Origin: Anaerolineales bacterium
GTDB taxonomy: Bacteria > Chloroflexota > Anaerolineae > Anaerolineales > UBA11858
Direction: 5' to 3'
Assembly: GCA_016785015.1 (NCBI GenBank)
Contig: JADHTJ010000002.1
Location: 36,913 to 100,912, forward strand
Length of the DNA: 64,000 bases
Shown: positions 23,964 to 32,276 of the stretch, piece by piece
How the letters are laid out: each line of letters opens with the position of its first letter
Numbering within the stretch: the first letter of the stretch is position 1
Position numbers and translations under genes: made by a program
Notes under the pieces: generated by a model
Databases searched by the model: none
Seen by the model: only the letters and a program-made list of their open reading frames with translations
What the model was told of the DNA's origin: nothing

Positions 23964-24623
23964 ATGACAGAACCAATTCGCCTCTTGCTCGTAGATGATC
24001 AGCGCCTGATGCGCGACGGCCTGCGCACAATATTGGAATTAGAGGGAGATTTAAAGGTAGTCGGTGAGGCGGAAGACGGCCAGTCAGGGTTGAACGCTTT
24101 CGCAGAATTCAATCCTGACGTGGTACTCATGGACATCCGCATGCCGGGCATGGATGGTGTCGAGGCCACGCGCCGCATGATCGAGCGCTGTCCCGAGGCG
24201 CGGGTTATTATCCTGACCACCTTCGATGATGATGAATATATCTTTGAGGGGCTGCGGGCAGGAGCGTTGGGTTATCTACTGAAAGATGTTTCGGGTAGTG
24301 AACTGGCTGAGGCCATTCGAAAGGTAGCAGCCGGAGGCGCACTGATCGAGCCATCTGTTGCTCGCAAAGTCATCGCTGAGTTCGCCCGCCTGGAACCGGC
24401 GAAGCGTTCAGTCAATGTCGGGCTGCCTGAATCGCTTTCAGAGCGTGAAATTGAGATTTTGAAATTGCTAGCCCAGGGGCTGTCTAATAAGGAAATTGCC
24501 AAACAACTTTTCTTAGCTGAGGGGACCGTCAAGAATTATGTCAGTAATGTACTGAGCAAATTGGGGGTCACCGACCGCACGCAGGCTGCTTTACGAGCGC
24601 GTGAGTTGGGACTTTTGAATTGA
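23964..24623 (+). CDS. NarL/LuxR-type response regulator
   Basis: A 219-residue regulator with an N-terminal receiver domain (VDDQRLMRDGL acidic pocket, phospho-aspartate in VVLMDIRMPGMDG, conserved lysine in LLKDVSG) and a C-terminal LuxR helix-turn-helix (LSEREIEILKLLAQGLSNKE). It abuts the kinase gene with no gap and is its cognate partner. The target genes are unknown, with the upstream membrane protein gene the likeliest one. Confidence 0.94.
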   Translation: MTEPIRLLLVDDQRLMRDGLRTILELEGDLKVVGEAEDGQSGLNAFAEFNPDVVLMDIRMPGMDGVEATRRMIERCPEARVIILTTFDDDEYIFEGLRAGALGYLLKDVSGSELAEAIRKVAAGGALIEPSVARKVIAEFARLEPAKRSVNVGLPESLSEREIEILKLLAQGLSNKEIAKQLFLAEGTVKNYVSNVLSKLGVTDRTQAALRARELGLLN

Positions 24624-24723
24624 AACCACAGATAAATGGGATGAATACAGATAATTGGATGCGTCTCTCACAGCAATTCCCATAGAAGCAATTGGATATC
24701 TAATTTATCTGTGTTCATCTGTG
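24624..24723. repeat. Dispersed palindrome, CCACAGATGAACACAG family, split by the IS
   Basis: Left arm AACCACAGATAAATGGGATGAATACAG pairs with TTATCTGTGTTCATCTGTG, and the outermost bases of the right arm (CATCTGTGGTT) lie beyond the IS at 26532-26542. Its loop contains a solo copy of the GGTTCTATGGGAATTGCC repeat (24661-24689). Confidence 0.75.
24661..24689 (-). repeat. Solo 29-bp repeat (GGTTCTATGGGAATTGCCGTGAG family)
   Basis: It matches, on the minus strand, the ends of the MITE at 57917-58039. Other solo copies are at 35503-35532 (plus) and 37945-37973 (minus). Confidence 0.65.
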
Positions 24724-26531
24724 AGTCCACTGAAAAAACGAGTGGACAAAAATAGTATAAATTGAACCCTCCTCAAAATGGCAAAGATTTAATAAAATAA
24801 GGATGCACATTGAGAGGAACCAAAGCATGTTCAAGAAAAATCAGCAACATTTACAAGCGGCATTGATCAGCAACATCAACGAACTACCTGAGAAACTGCG
24901 TCAGCGGCTAGATAGCTCATGGGCAGGGGTATTTCGGCGTGAGTTCTTTATGCGCATCCAAGAGGAACCCTTTGCGGTGCTGTTCTCTGATTTACCATCC
25001 CGGCCCAATACGCCCGTCAACGTGTTAGTGGGGTTGGAAACGCTCAAGGCGGGTTTTGGCTGGAGCGACGAAGAACTCTATGATCATTTTTGCTACGATG
25101 TCCAAGTACGTTATGCACTGGGCTATGATCAACTTGGTGAAGGGCACTTCGAACTGCGGACGCTGTACAACTTTCGTCGGAGACTGAGCCAATACAACCA
25201 AGAGCATGGTGTGAACTTACTAGGCCAAGCGTTTGAAGATATCACCGACCAACAGGTTATCGCTTTGCAAGTACGCACGGGCATCCAACGCATGGACAGC
25301 ACCCAAGTAGCCAGCAACATTCTGGATTCGAGTCGTCTACAACTGGCAATCGATGCCTTGCGGCGAGTTCAGCGGATGCTCTCCGCAGCGGACCAGGCAC
25401 GCTATGCCGATTGGCTAGCACCTTATCTGGAAGAGGCGGGTCGTCAGGCTCGCTACCGGATCAAGGACAAAGCAGAAATCCAAAAGTATCTGCAACGGAT
25501 AGGCGAAGTGATCTGCAAACTCTTAGACGAGTTGCGCTCTGACTATGCTAAAGATCCTTTTTTCCCAGTCTTGGAACGTTTCTTTTTCGAAAACTATGAT
25601 CTTAGCCAAGCTGAGGTGTTGCCGAAAGAGAACAAAGAAATCAGCAGCGGCAGTTTGCAATCGTTGGATGATCTCGAAGCCAGTTATCGCAAGAAAGGCA
25701 ATCAGTTCTACAAGGGCTACGTTGCCAATGTGACCGAGACTTGCGATCCTGAGAATGAAGTACAACTCATCACGCATGTTCAGGTAGCGCCAAACAATAC
25801 CGAAGACAGCGACTTGATGATTGAAGCTACCCCAAACTTGAAAGAACGCACTGACCTGGAGACGCTCTATACCGATGGTTTGTTCGGCAGCTCAAACGCT
25901 GACGAAGTGCTGATTGCCCAAAACGTGGAACAAGTACAGACCAAGATGCGTGGTAAAGAACCTGACCCGGACAAGTTCGGCCTGGCAGATTTCGACATCC
26001 AGCATGATGAGAAGGGCAAACCCGTCACCATCACCTGTCCCGCAGGAGAAACCATCCCTGTTGAACCGGGTCGTACAACCGGTTACCTGGCTCGCTTCAA
26101 TGCCATGGTCTGTGAAAGGTGCCCTTATCATCTTGAAAATCGCTGCCGGGCCAAACCGCAGAAACGTATTCCTTGCTTTAGTCTCAGCTTCACACAACAA
26201 CAAGTCAATTGGGCTCGCAGACGCAGACGTCATCTGGCTTTTATGCAGGAAGAAGTCAACTTGCGGGTAGCGATTGAAGCCACCATCCGCGAAACAAAGC
26301 ATCCTTTCCGAGAGGGCAAGTTGCCAGTGCGAGGACTTTTCCGGATCACTTGCATGATGATTGCATCAGCAGCGATGACCAATGTGCGTCATATTTACCG
26401 CCATTCGTTGGAGAAAGACCGCAAGGCCAATAAAGAAGCTTTTTGTGCTGCCCAATTGAGCCGCATTTTTCGCTCGTGGGCTTTCTATCAAACATGCTTC
26501 AGTTTTTAAAGTACAGTTTTTTCAGTGGACT
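24724..26531 (+). mobile_element. IS1182-like insertion sequence, 1808 bp, intact
   Basis: Perfect 16-bp terminal inverted repeats AGTCCACTGAAAAAAC (24724-24739 and, inverted, 26516-26531) are flanked by 8-bp direct repeats CATCTGTG (24716-24723 and 26532-26539). The element encodes one full-length transposase. The insertion split a palindrome, and joining the flanks at the 8-bp repeat restores its right arm. Confidence 0.9.
24827..26509 (+). CDS. DDE transposase, IS1182/IS5-like
   Basis: Transposase of about 560 residues. The N-terminal DUF772-like helical region (PSRPNTPVNVLVGLETLK, LRTLYNFRRRL) is followed by the catalytic RNase H fold. Candidate triad residues are Asp in QRMDSTQVASN, Asp in LYTDGLFGSSN and Glu in IEATIRETKHPF. 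A cysteine cluster (CPAG, CERC, ENRC) suggests a zinc knuckle inserted before the last acidic residue. ATG 24803 is in frame, but GAGAGGA lies before ATG 24827 (MFKKNQQHL), which is preferred. The gene fills the element and its stop lies just inside the right terminal repeat. Confidence 0.9.
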   Translation: MFKKNQQHLQAALISNINELPEKLRQRLDSSWAGVFRREFFMRIQEEPFAVLFSDLPSRPNTPVNVLVGLETLKAGFGWSDEELYDHFCYDVQVRYALGYDQLGEGHFELRTLYNFRRRLSQYNQEHGVNLLGQAFEDITDQQVIALQVRTGIQRMDSTQVASNILDSSRLQLAIDALRRVQRMLSAADQARYADWLAPYLEEAGRQARYRIKDKAEIQKYLQRIGEVICKLLDELRSDYAKDPFFPVLERFFFENYDLSQAEVLPKENKEISSGSLQSLDDLEASYRKKGNQFYKGYVANVTETCDPENEVQLITHVQVAPNNTEDSDLMIEATPNLKERTDLETLYTDGLFGSSNADEVLIAQNVEQVQTKMRGKEPDPDKFGLADFDIQHDEKGKPVTITCPAGETIPVEPGRTTGYLARFNAMVCERCPYHLENRCRAKPQKRIPCFSLSFTQQQVNWARRRRRHLAFMQEEVNLRVAIEATIRETKHPFREGKLPVRGLFRITCMMIASAAMTNVRHIYRHSLEKDRKANKEAFCAAQLSRIFRSWAFYQTCFSF

Positions 26532-27252
26532 CATCTGTGGTTAGTTTTCGAACCCCTACAATTGACCCCAAAGAAACCAACAGGATCACCCCGAATGCAA
26601 CAGCACTAATTAACACGCTGTAATCTGCCTCACTGGCAAATTCAATTTCTTGTTGTGTTGAGGATTCGATGTCCTCCCCACAGATTTCAGGAGTGAAATT
26701 CTCATTGATGGCATAAGAGATCGTAAAGGGCACTGTGATTAATTGGTCATCAAATACCAGTAGAAATTCTCCCCGCTGTGTGATTGGTAAAAAGAAAAAT
26801 GCTGGGCGACTGAAATCCAGAACGTTGCGTTCTTCGATATAGGGTACCAATGTGGGAAAGCTCTCATTGTCCAATGTAAAAATCTTCCCCGCTTCAATCA
26901 CAAAGGTAGCCAAATCGGGAGCGCGCTCGATTAGTAAGATTTCTTCAGTGGTTTGCTCTTGTGTAAGCCCTTCTCCGGTAATGGAAGGTTCTGCTGTTAC
27001 GACAAGCGAAGCGCGAGAATCCATCGGCAAGACATATAGAGGCGAGTCAGAATGATTACTGATTTGAAAATATCCCTGAGCCACATCGGGTGGGGATTGA
27101 ACCAAGTCAATGGTTTCGGGTAGATTCACTGGCCCAAACTCATACCGCTCTGCGAACCAATAATCAGGCAGTGGCTCGCAGGCCTGGACAATTAGTGTTC
27201 GAGAGAGAAACATCACCGACAGAAAGATAATAACCATGATGCGTTTGTGCAT
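26506..27252 (-). CDS. Exported membrane-anchored protein, C-terminus rewritten by IS
   Basis: Unrecognised protein of 248 residues. It has an N-terminal signal peptide (MHKRIMVIIFLSVMFLS) ending near VQAC, an extracellular beta-rich domain with two further cysteine-bearing segments, and one C-terminal helix (SVLISAVAFGVILLVSL). The start ATG 27252 is chosen because TACAAT lies seven bases upstream (leaderless type), although the frame extends to 27297. The last residues, ESTEKTVL, and the stop are encoded by the IS right end, so the original C-terminal tail was replaced on insertion. The tail follows the anchor helix, so the protein may still work. Confidence 0.65.
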   Translation of the reverse strand: MHKRIMVIIFLSVMFLSRTLIVQACEPLPDYWFAERYEFGPVNLPETIDLVQSPPDVAQGYFQISNHSDSPLYVLPMDSRASLVVTAEPSITGEGLTQEQTTEEILLIERAPDLATFVIEAGKIFTLDNESFPTLVPYIEERNVLDFSRPAFFFLPITQRGEFLLVFDDQLITVPFTISYAINENFTPEICGEDIESSTQQEIEFASEADYSVLISAVAFGVILLVSLGSIVGVRKLTTDESTEKTVL

Positions 27253-27354
27253 GATTGATATTGTATCGCGCCATGTACGAATCAAAAATCCTGACAATCC
27301 GTGAAATCCGTGTCCCTTACCTAAGCGATATGGTAGACTCCCATCGGCAAAATC

Positions 27355-29745
27355 ATGGATGAAAAAACATTTCGCACCCTTGGATACACCAAGATCCTCG
27401 AGCGATTGTCCGAGTACTGCGCTTTCAGCGCTTCCGCCGACAAAGCACGCGGGTTAAAGCCATCGGTAAAGCTGCATGAAGCGCGCCAGCGACTGGCAGA
27501 AACCAGCGAGGCTCGCGAACTGCTCGAAGAACGCCCTTCGACGAGCATCGGCGGTGCGCGTGATATCCGCGCAGCTGTCATAGCGGCCACGCGCCAGGTG
27601 CTGCTGGAAGTCAACCAATTCTTGGATATCAAGTACACCCTGATTGCTTCGCGCACTTTGCGGCGTTTGTTCGAGCGCGAGGGCGATCGCTTCCCGCATC
27701 TGGCCGAAATTACTTTGCGCCTGCCAATTTCGACAGGATTGGTCGATGCAATAACCCAAACCCTGAACGACCGCGGCGAAATCCTGAATACTGCCTCAGG
27801 TAAACTGGCCAGAATTCGACGTGATCTCAAGGTCGAGCACGATCGATTACTTGCGCAGTTGAAGCGTATGATCAACAATCCCGATATCAGTCCTTATTTG
27901 CAGGAGAACCTGATCATGCAGCGTGACGGTCGTTATGTCATTCCCCTGCGGGCGGATTTCAAGGGACGTGTCAAAGGGATCGTTCACGATCAATCGGCTT
28001 CTGGGGCTACGCTCTTCGTAGAGCCGCTGAGTGTCGTCGAAAAGAATAACAAATATAAAGAATTGCAGCTTGAAGAGCGCGATGAGGAACGTCGTATTCT
28101 TCTGGCTCTTACTGCACAGGTCGCTGAACACGCCCCCGCCTTGGATGAGATGACCGAGGCCCTGGCGGACATGGACGTGGCCTTTGCCCGCGCAAGATTT
28201 GCTGAAGATTTGGATGCCGCTGAACCCAAGTTGCATCCCATCAAAAAATACAAAGATGATACGGACGTGCACCCTCGGGTGCGAATCCGCCTGCTCGATG
28301 CCCGGCACCCACTCCTGGACCAGGAAACAGTTGTCCCCATCGATGTCGAGTTAGATCCTCAAACCAGGGCGCTGGTCATCACCGGCCCTAACACCGGCGG
28401 CAAGACGGTCTCGCTCAAAACGGTGGGTCTGCTGGCGCTGATGGCCCAAACTGGGCTGCACATCCCCGCCCACCCCGAGTCGGAGATCAGCCTCTTTAAA
28501 TCGATTTATGCTGATATTGGCGACGAGCAATCCATTGAGCAATCCTTGTCGACGTTCTCAGGGCATATCACCAATATCATTGGGATTTTAGAACGCGCCG
28601 ATACCAACTCGTTGGTGATCCTGGATGAACTGGGCGCGGGGACTGATCCCCAGGAGGGCGCGGCCTTAGCGCGCTCACTGCTGACGCACCTGGTTGAGCG
28701 TGGGATTACGACCCTGGTGACCACCCACCACCCTGAGTTAAAAGCCTTTGCCCACGACACGACGGGAGTGATCAACGCCAGCGTGGAATTTGACCTTGAG
28801 TCTCTTCAGCCCACCTACCACCTGACCATTGGCCTTCCTGGACGTTCCAACGCTTTGGCAATTGCCGAGCGGCTGGGCCTGCCTGGTGAGATCGTTGGCG
28901 CAGCGAGGCAAGAAATCGACCCCGCCGAATTGCGTGCCGATGATTTGTTGGATGAGATTTACCGTCAACGGGATATCTCCCGCCAGGCACGCCAACGCGC
29001 CGATGAAGCCAAACGTGAAGCCGAAGAGCTGCGAACAGAGTTAGCCGAACGCCTGGAAGCGATCGAAGATGAGCGCCGAGGCGTTTTGGAAGATGCCCGG
29101 CATGAGGCTAAAGAAGAGGTCAAGAGCGTACGAGACGAAATCCGTGATCTGCGAAAAGAACTGCGCCGCGCCCGTCAACCTTTAGAAGTGATCCAACAGG
29201 TCGAAGAAAAGATCGATGAGTTGGTCGAAGAAGTTGAAATCCCCGTTGAGCGCCATGTGCCTGATATTATGCCTGTCAGTGGTCCTATCCGACTAGGTTC
29301 TAAAGTGCGCGTCCGCTCTCTAGACACAGATGGTATTGTTCGCACACTCGCTGAAGATAGTGCCGAGGTGCAGATAGGTGTGCTGCGCGTGCGAGCGAAG
29401 TTGACGGAATTGATGTTGGTTGGTAAAGGCGAAGTTGATACTGTCGTACCTGAAGCACGATCCAACATCCAACATCCAACCTCTAGCACTCACCCATCAC
29501 CCGGCGTCGAACTCGATTTACGCGGTCAGCGTGCCGATGATGCTCTTGATGTGCTGCAAAACTATCTCGAGCGAGCCTATCTGGCACGTTTGCCCTGGGT
29601 GCGTATCATCCATGGCAAAGGTACGGGGAAGCTGCGCAAAGTGGTGCGCGATGCTCTGCAGCGCTACCCGCAGGTAATATCGTTTGAAGCTGGAAAGCAA
29701 AACGAAGGCGGCGAGGGGGTTACAATCGCCGAGTTGAGAAAGTAG
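27355..29745 (+). CDS. mutS2: Endonuclease MutS2 with Smr domain
   Basis: A 796-residue MutS2 protein, which acts on branched DNA and, in some bacteria, on collided ribosomes. The core and clamp regions come first, then the Walker A motif TGPNTGGKT near residue 345, the Walker B LVILDELGAGTDP and the MutS signature TTHHPE. A long charged coiled coil (about 525-625) is followed by a KOW-like segment and the C-terminal Smr nuclease domain (LDLRGQRADDAL, HGKGTGKLR). The linker before Smr contains SNIQHPTSSTHPS, encoded by tandem CCAACATCCAACATCC, like a small inserted repeat. No clear ribosome site is seen. Confidence 0.95.
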   Translation: MDEKTFRTLGYTKILERLSEYCAFSASADKARGLKPSVKLHEARQRLAETSEARELLEERPSTSIGGARDIRAAVIAATRQVLLEVNQFLDIKYTLIASRTLRRLFEREGDRFPHLAEITLRLPISTGLVDAITQTLNDRGEILNTASGKLARIRRDLKVEHDRLLAQLKRMINNPDISPYLQENLIMQRDGRYVIPLRADFKGRVKGIVHDQSASGATLFVEPLSVVEKNNKYKELQLEERDEERRILLALTAQVAEHAPALDEMTEALADMDVAFARARFAEDLDAAEPKLHPIKKYKDDTDVHPRVRIRLLDARHPLLDQETVVPIDVELDPQTRALVITGPNTGGKTVSLKTVGLLALMAQTGLHIPAHPESEISLFKSIYADIGDEQSIEQSLSTFSGHITNIIGILERADTNSLVILDELGAGTDPQEGAALARSLLTHLVERGITTLVTTHHPELKAFAHDTTGVINASVEFDLESLQPTYHLTIGLPGRSNALAIAERLGLPGEIVGAARQEIDPAELRADDLLDEIYRQRDISRQARQRADEAKREAEELRTELAERLEAIEDERRGVLEDARHEAKEEVKSVRDEIRDLRKELRRARQPLEVIQQVEEKIDELVEEVEIPVERHVPDIMPVSGPIRLGSKVRVRSLDTDGIVRTLAEDSAEVQIGVLRVRAKLTELMLVGKGEVDTVVPEARSNIQHPTSSTHPSPGVELDLRGQRADDALDVLQNYLERAYLARLPWVRIIHGKGTGKLRKVVRDALQRYPQVISFEAGKQNEGGEGVTIAELRK

Positions 29746-29747
29746 TG

Positions 29748-29842
29748 GGACACGGACGCCGTAGGCGCGCCCTTGGCGGCGCGGATAAACACGGATAATT
29801 TATAAACAATTAAATCCGTAAAATCTGTGTTTATCCGTGTCC
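29748..29842. repeat. Dispersed palindrome, GACACGGATAAACACGG family
   Basis: GGGACACGGA...GGATAAACACGGATAATTTA pairs with AATCCGT...CTGTGTTTATCCGTGTCC. The left arm is interrupted by a GC-rich insert of about 25 bp around 29757-29781 (CGCCGTAGGCGCGCCC...). Confidence 0.65.
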
Positions 29843-29866
29843 TGTTATTGTTCGGGAGTAATTGCA

Positions 29867-31294
29867 ATGTATAAAACCATCGAAGCCATCATGATTGGCG
29901 CGGGGCAGCGGGGTAGCGATGTCTATGGTGAATATGCTCTGCGACACCCCGACCAAATCCGCTTTGTAGCTGTTGCCGAGCCAGACGCTGAACGACGTCA
30001 ACGATTTGCGGAAAAGCACAATATTCCCCTAGAGAATCAATTCGAAACCTGGCAACCACTACTTGCGCAGTCCCACCCTTCGACGGGCTCAGGGCAGAGA
30101 TTTGGGCAAGCAGCTTTTGTTTGCACGCAAGACCAACAGCACACCGCCCCAACTTTGGCAGCCTTGCGCGTGGGCTATGATATGCTGCTCGAGAAACCCA
30201 TGGCGACAACTGCCGAGGAATGTCGCCAACTGGCTGATGTGGCTGAAGAAACTGGACGACAATTGCATATCTGTCATGTACTGCGTTTCACCAAGCACTT
30301 CACCAAGATGCGCCAGATCATCCACTCGGGGGATTTGGGAGAGATCGTCAGCGTTTCGCATCGTGAAAATGTCTCCTGGTGGCATATGGCACACAGCTTT
30401 GTGCGCGGTAACTGGCGAAAAAAGGAAGACTCTGCTCCAATGATCCTGGCCAAATGCTGCCATGATCTGGATATTCTGATTTGGATGATGGACCAGAATA
30501 GCACCCAGCTCAGCAGCGTGGGCAGTTTAATGCACTATCGCCCTGAGAATGCCCCAGAAGGCACACCCAAATACTGTCTGGATGGCTGCCCCGCGGCAGA
30601 AACATGTCCACATTATGCACCCTTCATCTATGTGGAGTTGCTGCCGTTATGGCGCAACTATGCTGATACAGCTAAAGGTATTCCTAGACTTGCGGCTCAG
30701 GCCCAGGAACGCGCTCCGGGGTTGGTACGAGCGCTGGGGAATTTAGCCCCATCCTTGCGCGAAATGGCCGATTATCGCGGCTGGCCCCGTTCTGTTGTGG
30801 CGCAAGACCCCACCCCAGAGAATCTCATGGAAGCGCTGCGCCAAGGACCTTATGGTCGCTGTGTTTACCACTGCGATAATGACGTCGTCGATCACCAGGT
30901 GGTCAATATGCAGTTCGAAGAGGGCGCTTCAGTCACATTGACTATGCACGGACATTCGCACGTCGAAGGCCGCTTTACGCGCATTCAAGGATCACGAGCT
31001 GAGCTGCAGGCATCCTTTGGTTATGGCGGATCGCGGATCGAGGTAAACGAGCACCGCAGCGACCGCAGTATCCGTTATGATACGAGCGCGGATAATTCAT
31101 CTGGTCATGGGGGTGGGGATGAAAGGTTGATGAATGCTTTCTTGATGAGCTTGCGGGAAGGCGAATCTGCGGAACTCGAACTGACGTCGCACCTATCCAC
31201 GGCGCGGCAATCGCTGGAGAGTCACTTGATGGCCTTCGCTGCCGAAGAAGCTCGGTTGAAAGCGAAGGTTGTTCAGATGGAAATGTTTCGTTGA
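29867..31294 (+). CDS. Gfo/Idh/MocA family oxidoreductase
   Basis: NAD(P)-dependent oxidoreductase of about 475 residues, probably acting on a sugar or inositol derivative. The Rossmann fold begins IMIGAGQRGSDVYG, and the catalytic-region motif LLEKPMATTAEEC carries the EKP signature. The C-terminal alpha/beta domain has GGDERLMNAFL. A cysteine-containing insert (CLDGCPAAETCPHY) in the middle is typical of one subfamily. GGGAG precedes ATG 29867, so the upstream ten codons are not used. The surface-loop segment HPSTGSGQR is encoded by CCCTTCGACGGGCTCAGGGC (30077-30096), a copy of an intergenic palindrome. Confidence 0.88.
   Translation: MYKTIEAIMIGAGQRGSDVYGEYALRHPDQIRFVAVAEPDAERRQRFAEKHNIPLENQFETWQPLLAQSHPSTGSGQRFGQAAFVCTQDQQHTAPTLAALRVGYDMLLEKPMATTAEECRQLADVAEETGRQLHICHVLRFTKHFTKMRQIIHSGDLGEIVSVSHRENVSWWHMAHSFVRGNWRKKEDSAPMILAKCCHDLDILIWMMDQNSTQLSSVGSLMHYRPENAPEGTPKYCLDGCPAAETCPHYAPFIYVELLPLWRNYADTAKGIPRLAAQAQERAPGLVRALGNLAPSLREMADYRGWPRSVVAQDPTPENLMEALRQGPYGRCVYHCDNDVVDHQVVNMQFEEGASVTLTMHGHSHVEGRFTRIQGSRAELQASFGYGGSRIEVNEHRSDRSIRYDTSADNSSGHGGGDERLMNAFLMSLREGESAELELTSHLSTARQSLESHLMAFAAEEARLKAKVVQMEMFR
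30077..30096. repeat. Intergenic-type palindrome inside the oxidoreductase gene
   Basis: Reverse complement GCCCTGAGCCCGTCGAAGGG matches the segments at 10401-10420 and 57732-57751 at all but a few positions. It is read in frame as about seven extra residues. Confidence 0.65.
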
Positions 31295-31298
31295 ACTC

Positions 31299-32264
31299 CT
31301 AATCGATGATGTGTTCAGCGCGCACGATACGCCGGGTGCCAGTCTCACAGCGCAAGATCAGCGACATTGTTTTGGCGACATTGCCGTGATATTTCACCCC
31401 AGAGAGCAAAACGCCGCCGGTGATACCTGTAGCTGCGAAAAATATATTCTCTCCCTTCACTAATTCATCACAACTCAAGATTTTTTTTGTATCGAATTCT
31501 GCATTTCTGACAGCGGCGCGCTCTTCGGCTGTTTGAGGGGCTAACCTCCCTAGCATGGCTCCGCGCAAAGCTTTGACTGCACAAGCTGCGATCACGCCTT
31601 CTGCGATTCCCCCGATACCCATAAGAATATCAACATTAGCATCATCACTGGCGGCCATTAATGCTCCGGCGATATCCCCCTGGGAGTGGGCCATAACCCT
31701 GGCACCAGTGGCCTGGATTTCAGAGATCAGATCTTTGTGGCGGGGACGATCGAGCACGAAAACCACTAAGTCACGTACCGGCTTACCCATTGCACGTGCC
31801 ACTAACGCCAAAGTCCAGGCTGCGGGTGCGTCCATGCATTCGGGCACCAAAGCCTCGGCGGCCGCGGCACCAACAACGATCTTCTCCATATATACCGCGG
31901 GATAAGGGGACCACATCGAGCCGCGCGGTGCAATTCCGGCCACAGAAAGGGCACCAGGCAACCCTTTGATCAAGCGAGCAGTGCCATCGATAGGATCAGC
32001 GACCACATCCATCTCTGGACCCAGACCACTACCAACTTTAGCCCCGGTATTGAGGGGTAATTCGACACCCAAGCGACCTTCCTCGCCAACAACTACATAG
32101 CCATCGATATCTAAAGATTTGAGCGTGCACGCCATGGCATCAGTGGCTAGACGAGTTGCAATGGTTTCATTGCCGCACCCCATCCAGCGACCTGCTGCCA
32201 GAGCGGCTGCTTCTGTTACTCGTACCAGACTTAGCCCTAAGTTGGGGGAGATTTTTTCGCTCAT
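31299..32264 (-). CDS. glpX: Class II fructose-1,6-bisphosphatase
   Basis: GlpX-type sugar bisphosphatase of 321 residues that forms fructose 6-phosphate in gluconeogenesis. Metal-binding acidic residues lie in VVGEEG and VADPIDGTARLIKGLPGA, and the phosphate-binding region MGIGGIAEGVIAA is present. AAGGAAAAG precedes the ATG at 32264. It begins 12 bp after the stop of the SulP gene, so the two are cotranscribed. This pairing suggests a link between anion uptake and carbon metabolism, but no other Calvin-cycle gene is near. Confidence 0.95.
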   Translation of the reverse strand: MSEKISPNLGLSLVRVTEAAALAAGRWMGCGNETIATRLATDAMACTLKSLDIDGYVVVGEEGRLGVELPLNTGAKVGSGLGPEMDVVADPIDGTARLIKGLPGALSVAGIAPRGSMWSPYPAVYMEKIVVGAAAAEALVPECMDAPAAWTLALVARAMGKPVRDLVVFVLDRPRHKDLISEIQATGARVMAHSQGDIAGALMAASDDANVDILMGIGGIAEGVIAACAVKALRGAMLGRLAPQTAEERAAVRNAEFDTKKILSCDELVKGENIFFAATGITGGVLLSGVKYHGNVAKTMSLILRCETGTRRIVRAEHIID

Positions 32265-32276
32265 TTCTTTTCCTTA

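Noticed and set aside
27321-27878. Minus-strand 185-codon frame opposite mutS2
   Set aside because: Arg/Ser-rich shadow of a well-conserved gene.
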